NCBI GenBank assembly: GCA_027704905.1
Contig: CM051019.1
Coordinates: forward strand, 17,340,185 to 17,404,184
DNA length: 64,000 nt
Direction of reading: 5' to 3'
DNA from: Muraenolepis orangiensis
Taxonomy: Eukaryota > Chordata > Actinopteri > Gadiformes > Muraenolepididae
Within the stretch, counting starts at the first letter, position 1. Each line of letters starts with the position of its first letter. Shown piece by piece: positions 1-12,046 of the stretch. The position numbers and the translations under genes are program-made. Below the pieces are notes generated by a model. The model was not told the origin of the DNA, did not search any database, and saw only the letters and a list, made by a program, of their open reading frames with translations.

Positions 1-852
1 ATGCTGTAGCTGTACTTATTGGCCAAGAAACAGTATTTGATTGTGGCGCAGATCCAGATCTGAATCCGGATCCTGGAATTTGTTAAAAGGATTATTTTTC
101 ACTAGGAGATTACATATTGTGCAATATTTCACCAAATGACTAACATATTTGCATAAAACTTGGTGAGTTGGTTAAGGTTGAATACAAACTACGATTTTAG
201 AACATTAAGGGAATTGGAGATAAGAATCTGGACCCCCGCAGATCCGGTTACCGACTGAACCATGGGGCCATGTTGTTAATACACCCCACTGTGGTGTTCA
301 TTTCACTTCTGAAATGTTTTGCACATGCATGGTGAACAGTTCATACTAAAACTATGAAGTATGAAGTGTTCAAGTTAGGTCAAACACTTGATGTTAAACA
401 TACTAAACTACGCTAGGCTAACGTCTCACCTAGTTAAGCATACTAAGCACTAGGCTAGGCTAAAGTCTAACCAATTAAAATATACTAGGCTAGGGTCTCA
501 CCAGATAACCCTACTAAAACACAAGGCTAGGCTAATGTCTCACCAGTTATCCATACTTTCCGCTAGGACACACCTGACTGCACAAAGTCCAAATGACTCT
601 TGAAGGTACAAAAGTCATGCATGTGTAAAGTGCATGTATGGTCCTTTCAGTGTAATGGTTGAACAACATGTGATGCTAAAAGAGTCTTCCTCTTCCACAC
701 TTCACATCACCGTGTCATTTAGAAGATGCTTTTTAACTCTTAGTGGCTTACAAGTTAGGCGGCAAGCTAATCATGCAAAAAACAATAGCTAAATTCTAAA
801 ACAACAAATGGAGTGTGCAGCCACATCAGCCAAAACATAGCCAAATCAGAGC
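1..852. other. Non-genic left edge with imperfect ~50-bp repeat
   Basis: I see no supported coding exon here. Between about 385 and 570 there are roughly four imperfect copies of a ~50-bp unit built on the words 'ctaggctaggct' and 'gtctcacc(a/t)', separated by 'catact'. The rest is AT-rich unique sequence. Confidence 0.5.
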
Positions 853-1140
853 TGCATTAGTGAATTAGAACTGTATTATTGAATCAGAACGATTGTATTA
901 GTGAAGAACTGCATTGTATTAGTGAATCCAATCTGTACTGTATTAGTGAATCCAATCTGTACTCCACTAGTGAATCAGAACTGTACTCCACTAGTGAATG
1001 CAAACTGTACTGTATTAGTGAATCCAAACTGCATTGTATGTTCGAACTGTTGGTGAATCGAAAATATTGTATTAGTGAAGAACTATATTGTATTCATGAA
1101 CCAGAACTGTCTTGTATTTGTGAATCACAACTGTATTTCA
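853..1140. repeat. Short tandem repeat, ~21-24 bp unit
   Basis: About ten imperfect copies of a unit built around 'tgtattagtgaatc(c/a)' follow one another. An open frame exists across it on the plus strand (879-1310), but it only reflects the repeat (a Cys-Ile-Ser-Glu-Ser pattern) and has no other support as a protein. Confidence 0.7.
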
Positions 1141-1399
1141 GTAGCATAACAGTTGCAGTAGGCCTAGGTCCATCAAGGTGGATGTGTCCACTTCTACCCG
1201 ACCTGTCCTTTTACAACAGAGAGCAATCCTCCATGCTGGGTCAACCTTACGTAACACAGGGATGTTTGGGCAGCTCCTTGGCAGCGTCTGGCCTCTCCAC
1301 TAGACACTAGTTCACTTTTACTGCCCTTCGGAAAGAACGGGTACCCAATATACCCAAAGCAATACACATACAAATGAAGAACAAAATTAATCACCCATT

Positions 1400-2838
1400 A
1401 AAGAAAAATACCAATCCACAAATAAGTTATCTCAAATACGTTTTTCTGACAAACAGCTCTCTCTCTCTCTCTCTGTCATTTAATTGAGAGACAGACCAGT
1501 TAGATAAGTCCTCTCGCTTTAACAAAGTACTCTTAATATCAACTCACAACCTGTATAAAAGACACCTGTCCAAACTTGTTACCTGTATAAAAGACACAAT
1601 CAGATTCCAACCTCGCCACCATGGGCAAGACCAAAGAGCTGTCTAAGGACATCAGGGACAAGATTGTAGACCTGCACAAGGCTGGAATGGGCTACAAGAC
1701 CATCAGCAAGCAGCTTGGTGAGAAGGAGACAACTGTTGGTGCGATTATTTGAAAATGGAAGAAACACAAAATGACCATCAATCGCCCTTGGTCTGGGTCT
1801 CCACGCAAGAGCTCGCCTTGTGGGGTATCGAGGATCATGAGAACGGTGAGGGATCAGCCAAGAACTACACGGAAGGAACTTGTTAATGATCTCAAGGCAG
1901 CTGGGACCACAGTCACCAAGAAAACGATTGGTAACACACTACACCGTAATGGATTAAAATCCTGCAGCGCCCACAAGGTCTCCCTGCTCAAGAAGGCACA
2001 TGTACAGGCCCGTCTGAAGTTTGCCAATGAACATCTGAATGATTCAGAGGAGGCTTGGGAGAAGGTGTGAGTCAGATGTGGTCAGATGAGACCAAAATTT
2101 AGATCTTTGGCATCAACTCTACACGCCATGTTTGGAGGAAGAGAAATGCTGACTATAATCCCAAGAACACCACCCCCCCTGTCAAGCATGGAAGTGGAAA
2201 CATTATGCTTTGGGGATGTTTCTCTGCTAAGGGGACAGGACGACTTCACCGCAGCGAGGGGAGGATGGACGGGGCCATGTACCGTAAAATCTTGGCCGAT
2301 AACCTCCTTCCCTCAGCCAGGACACTGAAAATGGGTCATGGATGGGTCTTCCAGCACGACAATGACCCAAAACATACAGCCAAGGTAACAAAGGAGTGGC
2401 TAAAGAAGAAGCATATTAAGGTGATGGAGTGGCCTAGCCAATCTCCGGACCTTAATCCCATAGAAAATCTGTGGAGGGAGCTGAAGCTTCGAGTTGCCAA
2501 GCATCAGCCTCGAAACCTTAAGGATTTGGAGAGGATCTGCAAAGAGGAGTGGACCAAAATCCCTCCTGAGATGAAACGTCTGACCTCTGTGCTGGCCAAC
2601 AAGGGTTTCTCCACCAAGTGCCAAGTCATGTTTTGCAAGGGGATCAAATACTTATTTCACTCAATCAAATGCAAATCAATTTAGAACTATTATATGATGT
2701 CAATTTCTTGATTGTTTTTTTTGATATTCTGTCTCTCACTGTTAAAATAAACCTACCATTAAAATTATAGGCCGTTCATTTCTTTGTAAGTGGGCAAACT
2801 TAGAAAATCGGCAAGGGATCAAATAATTATTTCCTTCA

Positions 2839-2846
<8 letters not shown>
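1400..2846 (+). mobile_element. Degraded Tc1-like (Tc1/mariner) DNA transposon
   Basis: The right end (about 2808-2846) reads into a Tc1-type terminus ending in 'ttccttcactgta' and abuts a TA microsatellite, which fits insertion at a TA dinucleotide. A transposase-derived region fills 1621-2684. The matching left terminal repeat is not visible. Sequence at 1420-1440 resembles internal sequence of such elements in the wrong place, so the left end appears rearranged and its boundary is approximate. Confidence 0.8.
1621..2684 (+). pseudogene. Tc1-like transposase, inactivated
   Basis: Translation begins at an ATG at 1621 (MGKTKELSKD...) with the helix-turn-helix DNA-binding part typical of Tc1 transposases. 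It continues into a DDE catalytic domain: 'WSDETK' around 2080, 'HDNDPKHTA' around 2357 and 'NPIENLWRELK' around 2455 mark the three acidic positions. It is dead: an in-frame TGA sits at 1750-1752 (codon 44), the frame shifts near 2065-2090 and again before 2205, and the C-terminus lacks a short segment before 'RLTSVLANKGF'. The longest intact piece is 2205-2684. It cannot encode an active enzyme as it stands. Family assignment is sure; the exact subfamily is not. Confidence 0.88.

Positions 2847-2911
<65 letters not shown>
2840..2911. repeat. (TA)n microsatellite
   Basis: Uninterrupted alternating TA of about 70 bp, directly following the Tc1 right end. Confidence 0.95.
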
Positions 2912-2915
<4 letters not shown>

Positions 2916-3184
2916 GGATTGTGTTGGAGTCTTTCCATGTCATGCTGACATGGATCACCATACACCATTTAAGAGCAGCGGCCGCAAGAGTTAAACAATT
3001 AAGAGATAAGAGATAAGGGAGGACATTGAGACTCACCGAAAGAGACCCAGTGGGCTGGCTTGGTGTGATATCACCACCATGGAACACTTAAGGGTCAGGG
3101 TCGGCATCGTTCCCCAGGCAACACCCAGGGAGGAACAGATGATTGGCCGTGGTATATCTAGTGGGTGTGGCTAAGCTGCTGTTC

Positions 3185-3320
3185 GCCCCCCCCCCCCCCC
3201 CCCAGCTAACCTGCCTGGTTGGTGTAGTGGGTTGAGTGGATATGAACAGGGAGGGAATGACAGCTGTGACGACTAACGCTGGAGCGCCACACACACACAC
3301 ACACACACACACACGAAGAA
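3185..3320. repeat. poly-C run and (CA)n microsatellite
   Basis: A run of about 18 C residues lies at 3186-3203. An (AC)n stretch of about 12 units lies at 3290-3314. Confidence 0.9.
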
Positions 3321-4030
3321 GATGCAGTGTATTTTGGATCCTCTAGAGGGCAGGAGACAGATCCAGTTGACAGTAAGCATAGCCTCCACACGCATCAACG
3401 CAACACACAGCTTCACAACTGAAAGCACTGCAGGGAGGTTAATTCAGATTTGAATAGGAATAACGGTTACGTTAGATGGCCATTGAGGTCCTCATCAGCT
3501 TAAAACGCACTATCCAATGATTGCCAGACGTATGTTTTCGATCTTTACAGACTCACTCCACAACACAAAAGGAAGGTTAAATCTTGAATGTTTCAGCACA
3601 AGGACAAGGTCATGAACGTCACTGGTCAACTAGACGTTTGCATGGAGAGTGTGGGCCTTCTGTCCCATGGAAGGAGAGATTGGTTTGTTATTAAGCCGAT
3701 TGGTCGTCCACTCACCCCAAGGACTCGTCAAACTACAACAGCCTGTTTCTGGGAGACTGGATTAGATAGCGTTTTTTTTCAACCAGATATATCATTTATT
3801 CAATTCTAATTATGGAAACGTGGTGAGATGCTGTAGTAGTGAATACACACACACACACACACACACACTATGTGGCCTGAGGTTCACATTAAATTACAAA
3901 AAATCGAATATAACATTTTCTGGCCAGTTTAACCACAATTTGGGGTACTCGATGAGCAGCCACGTATACAATATATATCCACACAAAATATATCACACAT
4001 TAAAGACGACAACAACACGGCTAAGCCGAA
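3320..4030. other. Intergenic stretch, no gene seen
   Basis: No open frame with splice context or recognisable domain is present. It holds only a short (CA)n at 3845-3868. Confidence 0.5.
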
Positions 4031-4830
4031 CACATCCCGACCAGGTGATCCGTAGTGAACCAATCCACGAGAGTCACGACTCTCGACGAAGAGAGATCAC
4101 CACAACAGACAACCCGAGTTCATTCATTCATTCATTCATTCATTCATTCATTCGTTCGTCCCCAGCGCTGTGTGGACCGGCCCCACCTGGCGGTGCTGTA
4201 GAACGGCACGAGCACCGGCAGGTGCAACGACAATCACATCACGACCCTGGGTAACGACCGGGTGAGTAGCCTCGCTAGCCTCGCTACTACCACCACCCCC
4301 GCCACACACACACCTCCGGTTACAGACAACCTTTAGTCAGCCGTGTCCCGCGCACCGTGGCCCGGATTAAATAACCCGTCGTTCAATCGTTATAAAAAAG
4401 AACCGAACCGGTCGTGACAAACCGCTGGGGGGGTAAGGGTGCCTCTTACGGTTAACGGCGCCGTTCGTCTCCCTCTGCCTTCTACCGGTTAACGGCGCCG
4501 TTCGTCTCCCCTTCTGTGGGTCAAACATCTCCGGTGGTGACTGCCTGCCTGGTGCGGGAGGTGCGCGAGGAGGGACGACGAGGCCCCGCCCCCCTTCACG
4601 CCAGCACCACGTGCTGAGGAGGAGCTCTGGTGCCGTAGACCCCGCCGAGGGGAACCATAGTACACGGGCAGAACCGCACTAATCAACAACTTCACACATC
4701 TCACTACTCAAACCCGTGGCAGTATTTGTTTTACAAACATATACATATATATATAATAAATTAGTTGAACTGTATTCCGGGGACGTTGCGGCGTGGCCAC
4801 CATTTTGAAAGACACGCGTGACGTCACTAT
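4030..4830. promoter_or_regulatory. GC/CpG-rich segment with CRE and E-box (possible promoter)
   Basis: Base composition becomes CG-rich compared with the surroundings. I can see a (CATT)n tract at 4118-4155, a GC-box-like C-rich run near 4583-4592, an E-box CACGTG at 4608-4613 and a palindromic CRE TGACGTCA at 4819-4826. A block containing 'ggttaacggcgccgttcgtc' is directly duplicated (about 4450 and 4487). No exon with convincing coding potential could be attached in either direction, so a promoter role is an inference from composition and motifs only. Confidence 0.3.
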
Positions 4831-4968
4831 GGAATCAATGAAGTCCCCGAGTTAATAATCACGTAGGACTGAGGTGTAGCATGTGTGTTAAACTATTGTA
4901 GTGCATTTTTTTATACCCTAAGTATAAAACTAAAACACTGTCTGTGATACTGTATGCATTGAAAGAGC

Positions 4969-5090
<122 letters not shown>

Positions 5091-5567
5091 GAAGCGGCCA
5101 ACAGGCGCTGCTAGGAATACGACCCCCTGGAGTTTGTGCTTGTAAACTCGTGACGTGACAACAAAGGCACCAAGTGATCAACTGGAATAGTGGAGGCTGA
5201 TGCAGTTAGTAGATGTTTGTTTGCTGTGATCAACCGGAGTAGCGGACGCTGGTTGTACCTGGAGACCGATCGGAGCAGGAGATGTTTGTGATACTACTCC
5301 TATCTCCTAGCTCCATCATGCTGCATGATGCTGATGAATTTGATGCTTTGTTCAATAAAGACATTGAACTTAGTATCCGGACCTCTGAGAAAGATTGTTA
5401 TTCCACCCGAGTAGAAATTATACTACACTATCAATGTTACAATGAAAACAATCATAAACACAAGAGAAAATTATGCATTTATAAAAAAGTATATCTATTT
5501 TATTTGGAAGACATCCATCCAGGGAGGAGAGATGGGTGTTGGATCCGATGTGGGTTTTACCTCAGAT

Positions 5568-7975
5568 CAGGCACGTGCACTACATAGACATCAAAGGGGG
5601 CTTGAGCCCCTGCCCTTTTTCTTCCTTCTTTAATTTTTTATAAATGAATATATATCTACTCCTGTTTGCACACAGTTTCCCTTTCCAACAAATATATTGA
5701 TTGAATAAAAGATAAAAAATATCAGGTCGGGAGATTAGACTGTCAAGTTCCCTCCCTCCCTCCACGTCACAGCGGTGCGGACAGTCCTCGGCAGTCCCTT
5801 CAGACAGGTAGCAGCACCTCCCACCTTACAGTCCCTTCAGACAGGTAGCAGCACCACCCACCTTACAGTCCCTTCAGACAGGTAGCAGCACCACCCACCT
5901 TACAGTCCCTTCAGACAGGTAGCAGCACCACCCACCTTACAGTCCCTTCAGACAGGTAGCAGCACCTCCCACCTTACAGTCCCTTCAGACAGGTAGCAGC
6001 ACCTCCCACCTTACAGTCCCTTCAGACAGGTAGCAGCACCTCCCACCTTACAGTCCCTTCAGACAGGTAGCAGCACCACCTACCTTACAGTCCCTTCAGA
6101 CAGGTAGCAGCACCTCCCACCTTACAGTCCCTTCAGACAGGTAGCAGCACCACCCACCTTACAGTCCCTTCAGACAGGTAGCAGCACCTCCCACCTTACA
6201 GTCCCTTCAGACAGGTAGCAGCACCACCTACCTTACAGTCCCTTCAGACAGGTAGCAGCACCTCCCACCTTACAGTCCCTTCAGACAGGTAGCAGCACCA
6301 CCCACCTTACAGTCCCTTCAGACAGGTAGCAGCACCTCCCACCTTACAGTCCCTTCAGACAGGTAGCAGCACCACCTACCTTACAGTCCCTTCAGACAGG
6401 TAGCAGCACTTCCCACCTTACAGTCCCTTCAGACAGGTAGCAGCACCACCCACCTTACAGTCCCTTCAGACAGGTAGCAGCACCTCCCACCTTACAGTCC
6501 CTTCAGACAGGTAGCAGCACCTCCCACCTTACAGTCCCTTCAGACAGGTAGCAGCACCTCCCACCTTACAGTCCCTTCAGACAGGTAGCAGCACCTCCCA
6601 CCTTACAGTCCCTTCAGACAGGTAGCAGCACCTCCCACCTTACAGTCCCTTCAGACAGGTAGCAGCACCACCCACCTTACAGTCCCTTCAGACAGGTAGC
6701 AGCACCTCCCACCTTACAGTCCCTTCAGACAGGTAGCAGCACCTCCCACCTTACAGTCCCTTCAGACAGGTAGCAGCACCACCCACCTTACAGTCCCTTC
6801 AGACAGGTAGCAGCACCTCCCACCTTACAGTCCCTTCAGACAGGTAGCAGCACCTCCCACCTTACAGTCCCGTCAGACAGGTAGCAGCACCTCCCACCTT
6901 ACAGTCCCTTCAGACAGGTAGCAGCACCACCCACCTTACAGTCCCTTCAGACAGGTAGCAGCACCTCCCACCTTACAGTCCCTTCAGACAGGTAGCAGCA
7001 CCACCCACCTTACAGTCCCTTCAGACAGGTAGCAGCACCTCCCACCTTACAGTCCCTTCAGACAGGTAGCAGCACCACCCACCTTACAGTCCCTTCAGAC
7101 AGGTAGCAGCACCTCCCACCTTACAGTCCCTTCAGACAGGTAGCAGCACCACCCACCTTACAGTCCCTTCAGACAGGTAGCAGCACCTCCCACCTTACAG
7201 TCCCTTCAGACAGGTAGCAGCACCACCCACCTTACAGTCCCTTCAGACAGGTAGCAGCACCTCCCACCTTACAGTCCCTTCAGACAGGTAGCAGCACCTC
7301 CCACCTCATCACAATCGCCACATTGATATGCTAATTAGGCGTTAACTAGGCCTAATTAAAATGCGCTAATTTGCCTCACCTCACAACTACCCCAGATAGT
7401 TACTTACGTCAAGTCAGTATTTTCCCCTGAAATGTTATGTTTAAATATGCAGATTATCTTTCAATCTATAGATGAATTCAGACAGGGTAGTAAAACGAAC
7501 ACCATTTCGTTTTTTGGAAGTTTTCTTTCCATTAGAGTGAAGGAAAACGTGGAAGCAAAATAGACAAATTTACAGTACATGAAAAAACTATCTTTTTGCC
7601 TGTAATGTCCTGCCTTAAACAGTAACTTCATCATTTTGATTGTTGAGTGCTCATTTAATAACTACCGGTATTAATTGTACTAGTTAGTTGTATGCTGATA
7701 GATCTTAATCATTACATGATACAGCGACCCACCCTCATATATGAAAGGAGGGAATTGTAGTTACACTGAAACTAAGTCCTTGTCAACAGCAGTAATTGTA
7801 TGTTGTGTGCTGTAAGTGTAATAATAATGTATTGGAATATTAATGTATTCAGGCAATTCAGTATTCTATTGCTTGGCTTAACTTTGTTTTACAATTTTTT
7901 TTTTATAAATGATTATGGGAAGTGCCCTTTTTCTCACTTGAGCTCCTGCCCTCGAAATGTCCGTGCACGTCCCTG
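5568..7975. mobile_element. hAT-type non-autonomous DNA transposon with internal minisatellite
   Basis: The left terminus 'caggcacgtgcac' (5568) and the reverse complement of the right terminus 'cagggacgtgcac' (ending 7975) match at 12 of 13 bases. The element is flanked by a perfect 8-bp duplication 'cctcagat' at 5560-5567 and 7976-7983. CAGG-type ends with 8-bp target duplications are the signature of hAT elements. The subterminal parts also pair: the left has a run resembling 'gcccctgccctttttctt' and the right has its counterpart. No transposase frame is present. Most of the interior is the minisatellite at 5792-7306. Confidence 0.85.
5792..7306. repeat. 37-bp minisatellite, about 41 copies
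   Basis: Spacing between successive 'cagtccctt' words is exactly 37 bp (5792, 5829, 5866 and so on). The unit consists of 'cagtcccttcagacaggtag' followed by 'cagcacc(t/a)cccacctta'. Copies differ mainly at one T/A site, with rare extra changes ('cacctacc', 'gtcccgtcag'). There are no unique spacers, so this is not a CRISPR array. It lies wholly inside the hAT element. Confidence 0.95.
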
Positions 7976-7983
7976 CCTCAGAT

Positions 7984-9086
7984 CGAATAGAAGCGATGTT
8001 AGCCATAATCCCAAGAGATGTGCAGTGGAAATCTCTGAATAAGCATGCAAATTGTCAACTAATAAAAACAGTCACACATGAGGCAAGTGGCCAGACGCAA
8101 CAGACGATAAGACAAAGCTTTGTTGGGAGCCCTGGATCTTATTAGGTGAGGATAGGGAAGTCCAATGCAATGCTGGCAGCACTCCGTAATTTATACCCTT
8201 TCGTGTTTTCATATCCCACGAGATGGAATGTCTCCACTTCAAAGAAGGACTATCCAAACCACTCAGGGTAACGAAGGACCAAAGTGTGTGTGGGTGAGAC
8301 CTGGATATGTAAATGAGAGTTGGGGTGTCACGGGGGGTAGCACCGTTATTGCAGCTGCATGCCAGTCCCCAACAACATTCAAACACATCTAGTTAGCCAT
8401 TGCCAACAACACAAGAATCCTCAGGATAATAAACAGAGGTCGATAGAGGGACCGACTTATGCATTTTCCATTACAGATGTCTCTTGAGGAATCGCTAAAT
8501 GTACAATTACAAACACCAGCGCTTTCATTAGTCGGCACACACACGCTGAACAAGAATAATCCTTTCGCTTGAGTTGCACATCACCCACATCCACATTAAA
8601 ATATACCAGCATTTACTGAACAGGTCGTTTTTTGAAACATAACATTTATTGAAATATGAAGAAATCACTGTACATTTGGGTTCCATCGCTGTCTTAGAAA
8701 ATAGACGACCATGACTCTGACCTCGTTTAGCACTGGACAAGAGGAACACAGATTCATTGAAACTCATTCACCTTGGACTGATGTTTCCCAAGTTACAACC
8801 ACATAGTGAAGAGAAAGGGGTAATAACCACACTGTGGGTGGGGTGCCCAGTTCCTAGTCTGTGGTCCTTAAATGTTTACGAGGTCCTGTACTTTAGACGC
8901 CCAAAAAAATAATTCACTGCAGAGCTCGGCCCAAATGAGGACCAATCCGGCCCTACGGTAGCAAAGCTGCCTGGGTGCCTTTGAGCCAGACACCGAGAGG
9001 TCACTCCTCCTCCTCCGCAGCGTAACACACATTCTGAACAGGAATAAAGTCTCGGGTTGTTGTTGTCGTCTCAGTCTTGCGGGTGT
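7984..9086. other. Downstream flank and 3' UTR candidate of rpl7l1
   Basis: No open frame of interest lies here. On the minus strand an AATAAA hexamer (plus-strand TTTATT at 8645-8650) lies about 440 bp beyond the rpl7l1 stop codon and is a plausible poly(A) signal. The 3' end itself cannot be fixed from sequence. Confidence 0.35.
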
Positions 9087-9295
9087 TCAATTGAGCTGCC
9101 TGACAATGGCGTTGACCTCGGCCCCCCGGAAGCCGGGCGCCCCAAGGTCCTTCATGACCCCGCCCTTGTCCCGGGAGGCGTGCCGCGCCACCGACAGAAT
9201 GAAGGGCCGCAGGAACCCGTTGGCCGTTCGGAAGTGCTTCCCCACGCCGTAGATCTCATGGATCAGGTCCTCCAGACAGATGATACCCTGCTTCC
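9087..9295 (-). CDS. rpl7l1: rpl7l1 exon 6 (C-terminus)
   Basis: Encodes 'GIICLEDLIHEIYGVGKHF..' through 'LSVARHASRDK' to 'VNAIVRQLN' and TGA (plus-strand TCA at 9087-9089). It carries the C-terminal features that separate RPL7L1 from RPL7. Confidence 0.94.
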
Positions 9296-9814
9296 CTGGA
9301 GGACAAAAGAACCCTTGGGTAAGTACCGCTTCTAAAGTAATACACCCGTACAAATACACAGAAATACTCCTAGGTAATACAGCTAATAATACAACGCAAT
9401 AATACAATACATACGCAGATCTGAAATACAGATGCATATTTGTAAAATACCGATACAACTACAGAGAAATACTTCTAAAATAGTACAGTTGTTATTTTGT
9501 TTTGTTTTATTTTTTATAAACGGCTGTCTGTCGTCGGGTATTGCACGTAAGATTTTCACTCACTGCTTCATACTTCAAACTGTGAAGTGACAATAAACTT
9601 GACAGATACAAACAGATCAAAACAGACAATGTGTTGCAAATTGATGCGTTCTGAAATGAGTTCTGAAATAGATAAATACAAATACATTCGATACAAATAC
9701 AGCACCATACCCTGTACTGTAACAAATTATACAGCCTCATAATACAGTTAAATACAGGTAAAGACCCTGTACTGTACATTGCCAGACCACAACGAAGATT
9801 CAGATCAGACGTAC

Positions 9815-9924
9815 CAAGGTGCTGCTCTATCAGATTGTTGTCGGTGAGGGCGACTCTCCGTTTCCTGATCTTGGTCTGTCCACGCTTCAGGATCAGCTCA
9901 CGGACAGACTTGAGGTTGGGGAAC
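9815..9924 (-). CDS. rpl7l1: rpl7l1 exon 5
   Basis: Encodes 'FPNLKSVRELILKRG' and '..VALTDNNLIEQHLG', the strongly conserved RPL7-family stretch. The donor is GTACGT. Confidence 0.93.
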
Positions 9925-10306
9925 CTGCGAGAGAGTAGCTGGTGAGTCTGAGCTGAGCAGCATCCGTTCTTACTACATCCTATCACACACACACTGCCAT
10001 TAGAACCAGGGTTTTTTGAAGTGTGAGGCGGGCCTCCCCTCCACTGGGGGGCGCCAGTGTTTCAAGAGAGGAGAAAGATAAACATATTTAAAGTTCCCAG
10101 AACATAAATTAAACAGATTCATGTTTTTGAATGAATCGATACATTTCAATTAATAGCAAAACTAAGTTAATGGCAAAACCGAAGCAGAGAAAATGAGTGG
10201 TGTAAATTGATTCAGTCTGGCCTTCCAATCACAACATGATGCTTGAGTGCTGATATATATGTATTGCGATTCTGTTATCGTTAGCCTGTATCTCACTAAT
10301 ACTCAC

Positions 10307-10444
10307 CCCCAGGCTACGTAGGGCTCCACCACCTTCAACATGGTCAAAGAGGTCTTGTTGATCTTGACGAAGACACCACTGAAGATCTTCCTCAGGCGGA
10401 ACATCTGGATGACCTGCCGGACCTTGGGACTGACACCTTTGATC
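10307..10444 (-). CDS. rpl7l1: rpl7l1 exon 4
   Basis: Encodes 'IKGVSPKVRQVIQMFRL' and 'KIFSGVFVKINK...VEPYVAWG', the core of the L30 fold. Boundaries are ctccag/GTGAGT. Confidence 0.92.
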
Positions 10445-10850
10445 CTGGAGAACGACAAAGTGAGCTTTAGGTGGAAGCGAGGCCCGGTTGTGTACAAACT
10501 CTTGTTGAACAGAGGGGTTTGAGGCCGGTTACTTAACACGTCAATGTTTCGTACAGTTTGTGAAGAGATATACTTTGCACATAAGTTTCATTAATTTTTT
10601 CATGCAACCGTATATACACAATGACCTGCAGCCATAAATCTAGAGGTCAAATTCTAAACGAGGGATCATATAACAAATATTCAAGCTCTCTTAAAATAAA
10701 TAAATCGAAAGACACACTTGGGGTCCAAGTCACACGCGTCAATTGTTGAACCGTCTTGTCTTCCTATGTTGAACGCACTTATTATAAGACTCTTTGGACA
10801 AAAGTGTCTGCTAAATGACTCATAACGTCTGAACCCAGTTGCTCTCTCAC

Positions 10851-11011
10851 TCTTTGAGACGTACGACGAAGGCCAGCTTGTTGTTGGGCGGCAGCACGGC
10901 CATAGGTCTGAGCTTCGCTCGGCGGATGCGAGTCTCATCTCTAGCAGCACGATTACCCTCCTTGAGGATGTCCTCCAGACGCTTGAACCGGAAAGTTTTA
11001 CCTTTAGAGAA
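10851..11011 (-). CDS. rpl7l1: rpl7l1 exon 3
   Basis: Encodes 'FSKGKTFRFKRLEDIL' through '..NKLAFVVRLKE', the start of the L30-like ferredoxin fold. The acceptor is 'ccctccag' and the donor is GTGAGA, leaving phase 2. Confidence 0.92.
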
Positions 11012-11534
11012 CTGGAGGGAAGAGAGGTAGGGGTTAGCCAGTAGTGACAAGTAGCAGTTTGACAGTATAGAGACGGGTCATTAGAGAGCAAGTAGCGGTT
11101 TGACAGTACGGGGAACCGTAGACAACTTGGGCTCGCTCAGCCAACAACAAGCTTGTTGTAGAACCTTTAAATCAACTTCATGTCTATGTCGGTTGTGCAT
11201 GTTCATGACATCAGAAGAGCAAAGAGTTTGGAGTGTGTGCATGTATATAAACTATGTTGACCATAAATATAGGGTCACACCTTGCTGTTGTGTCTACTTG
11301 TACCGTGTCTAATTGTGTTAAATGTATATCCCACTGCTGTATTCCTAATTGCCCTACTGGAGACAAATAAAGTGAAAGTTTAACTTGATAAGTTATTAGA
11401 TTTGATTCAAATGTATCGTCATTGCACAGAACAGCAAGTACAGCGAAAATAGTTTGGCATCTAACCAGAGTGCAAATGTAAAGAAAACTGGTATAAAATA
11501 ACTTGTAGAGTTGGTATGAGATATGTGCAGAATG

Positions 11535-11537
<3 letters not shown>

Positions 11538-11602
<65 letters not shown>
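11538..11602. repeat. (TA)n microsatellite in rpl7l1 intron 2
   Basis: About 65 bp of TA repeat with a few TG interruptions. Confidence 0.92.
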
Positions 11603-11764
11603 GTATATGTATATATGTGTTAGTACAGTAAAAATGTACATGTTATCATATCAGGTATGTTAACAATAAATATGTTAACTATAGGCTGAGAGTTATGATT
11701 ACAGTGCAAGGCAGTGTAAGTGCAAGGGTATAGTCTTTAGAGTTAGTACGTTGGGCAGCAGAGG

Positions 11765-11930
11765 GGGTGGTCATACAGTGACTACAACAGTTATACAGGG
11801 TTATACAGTGACTATAACAGTTGTTTGGGGTTATACAGTGACTATAACAGTTATACAGGGTTATACAGTGACTATAACAGTTACACAGGGTCATACAGTG
11901 ACCATAACAGTTATACAGGGTCCATAACAC
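11765..11930. repeat. ~30-bp minisatellite ('tataacagtta' family), copy A
   Basis: About five to six copies of 'cagtgactataacagttata' plus 'cagggt(t/c)ata' lie in rpl7l1 intron 2. The same unit forms a longer array at 17927-18340. Confidence 0.88.
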
Positions 11931-11940
11931 TGCGTGGTAC

Positions 11941-12046
11941 CTTTCTCTTGTCGAGGAGGGCTAGTTTGGCCTGGGTCGCTTTGATGGCCTGGTAGGCCTT
12001 CCTCTTCTTCAGCAGGTTCTCCGGGACCAACTTGATCACCTTCTGC
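11941..12046 (-). CDS. rpl7l1: rpl7l1 exon 2
   Basis: Encodes the lysine-rich N-terminal segment '..KLVPENLLKKRKAYQAIKA..', the L30 N-terminal region found in RPL7-type proteins. It follows an acceptor 'ttgtgtag' and ends at 'AAAG|GTACCA'. Confidence 0.92.

Noticed and set aside
879..1310. 143-codon Cys/Ser/Glu-rich open frame
   Set aside because: It follows a ~21-24 bp tandem repeat whose period keeps the frame open; no splice or domain evidence.
5792..7306. CRISPR-like array of 37-bp repeats
   Set aside because: Units are head-to-tail without unique spacers, in a eukaryotic sequence and inside a hAT element.
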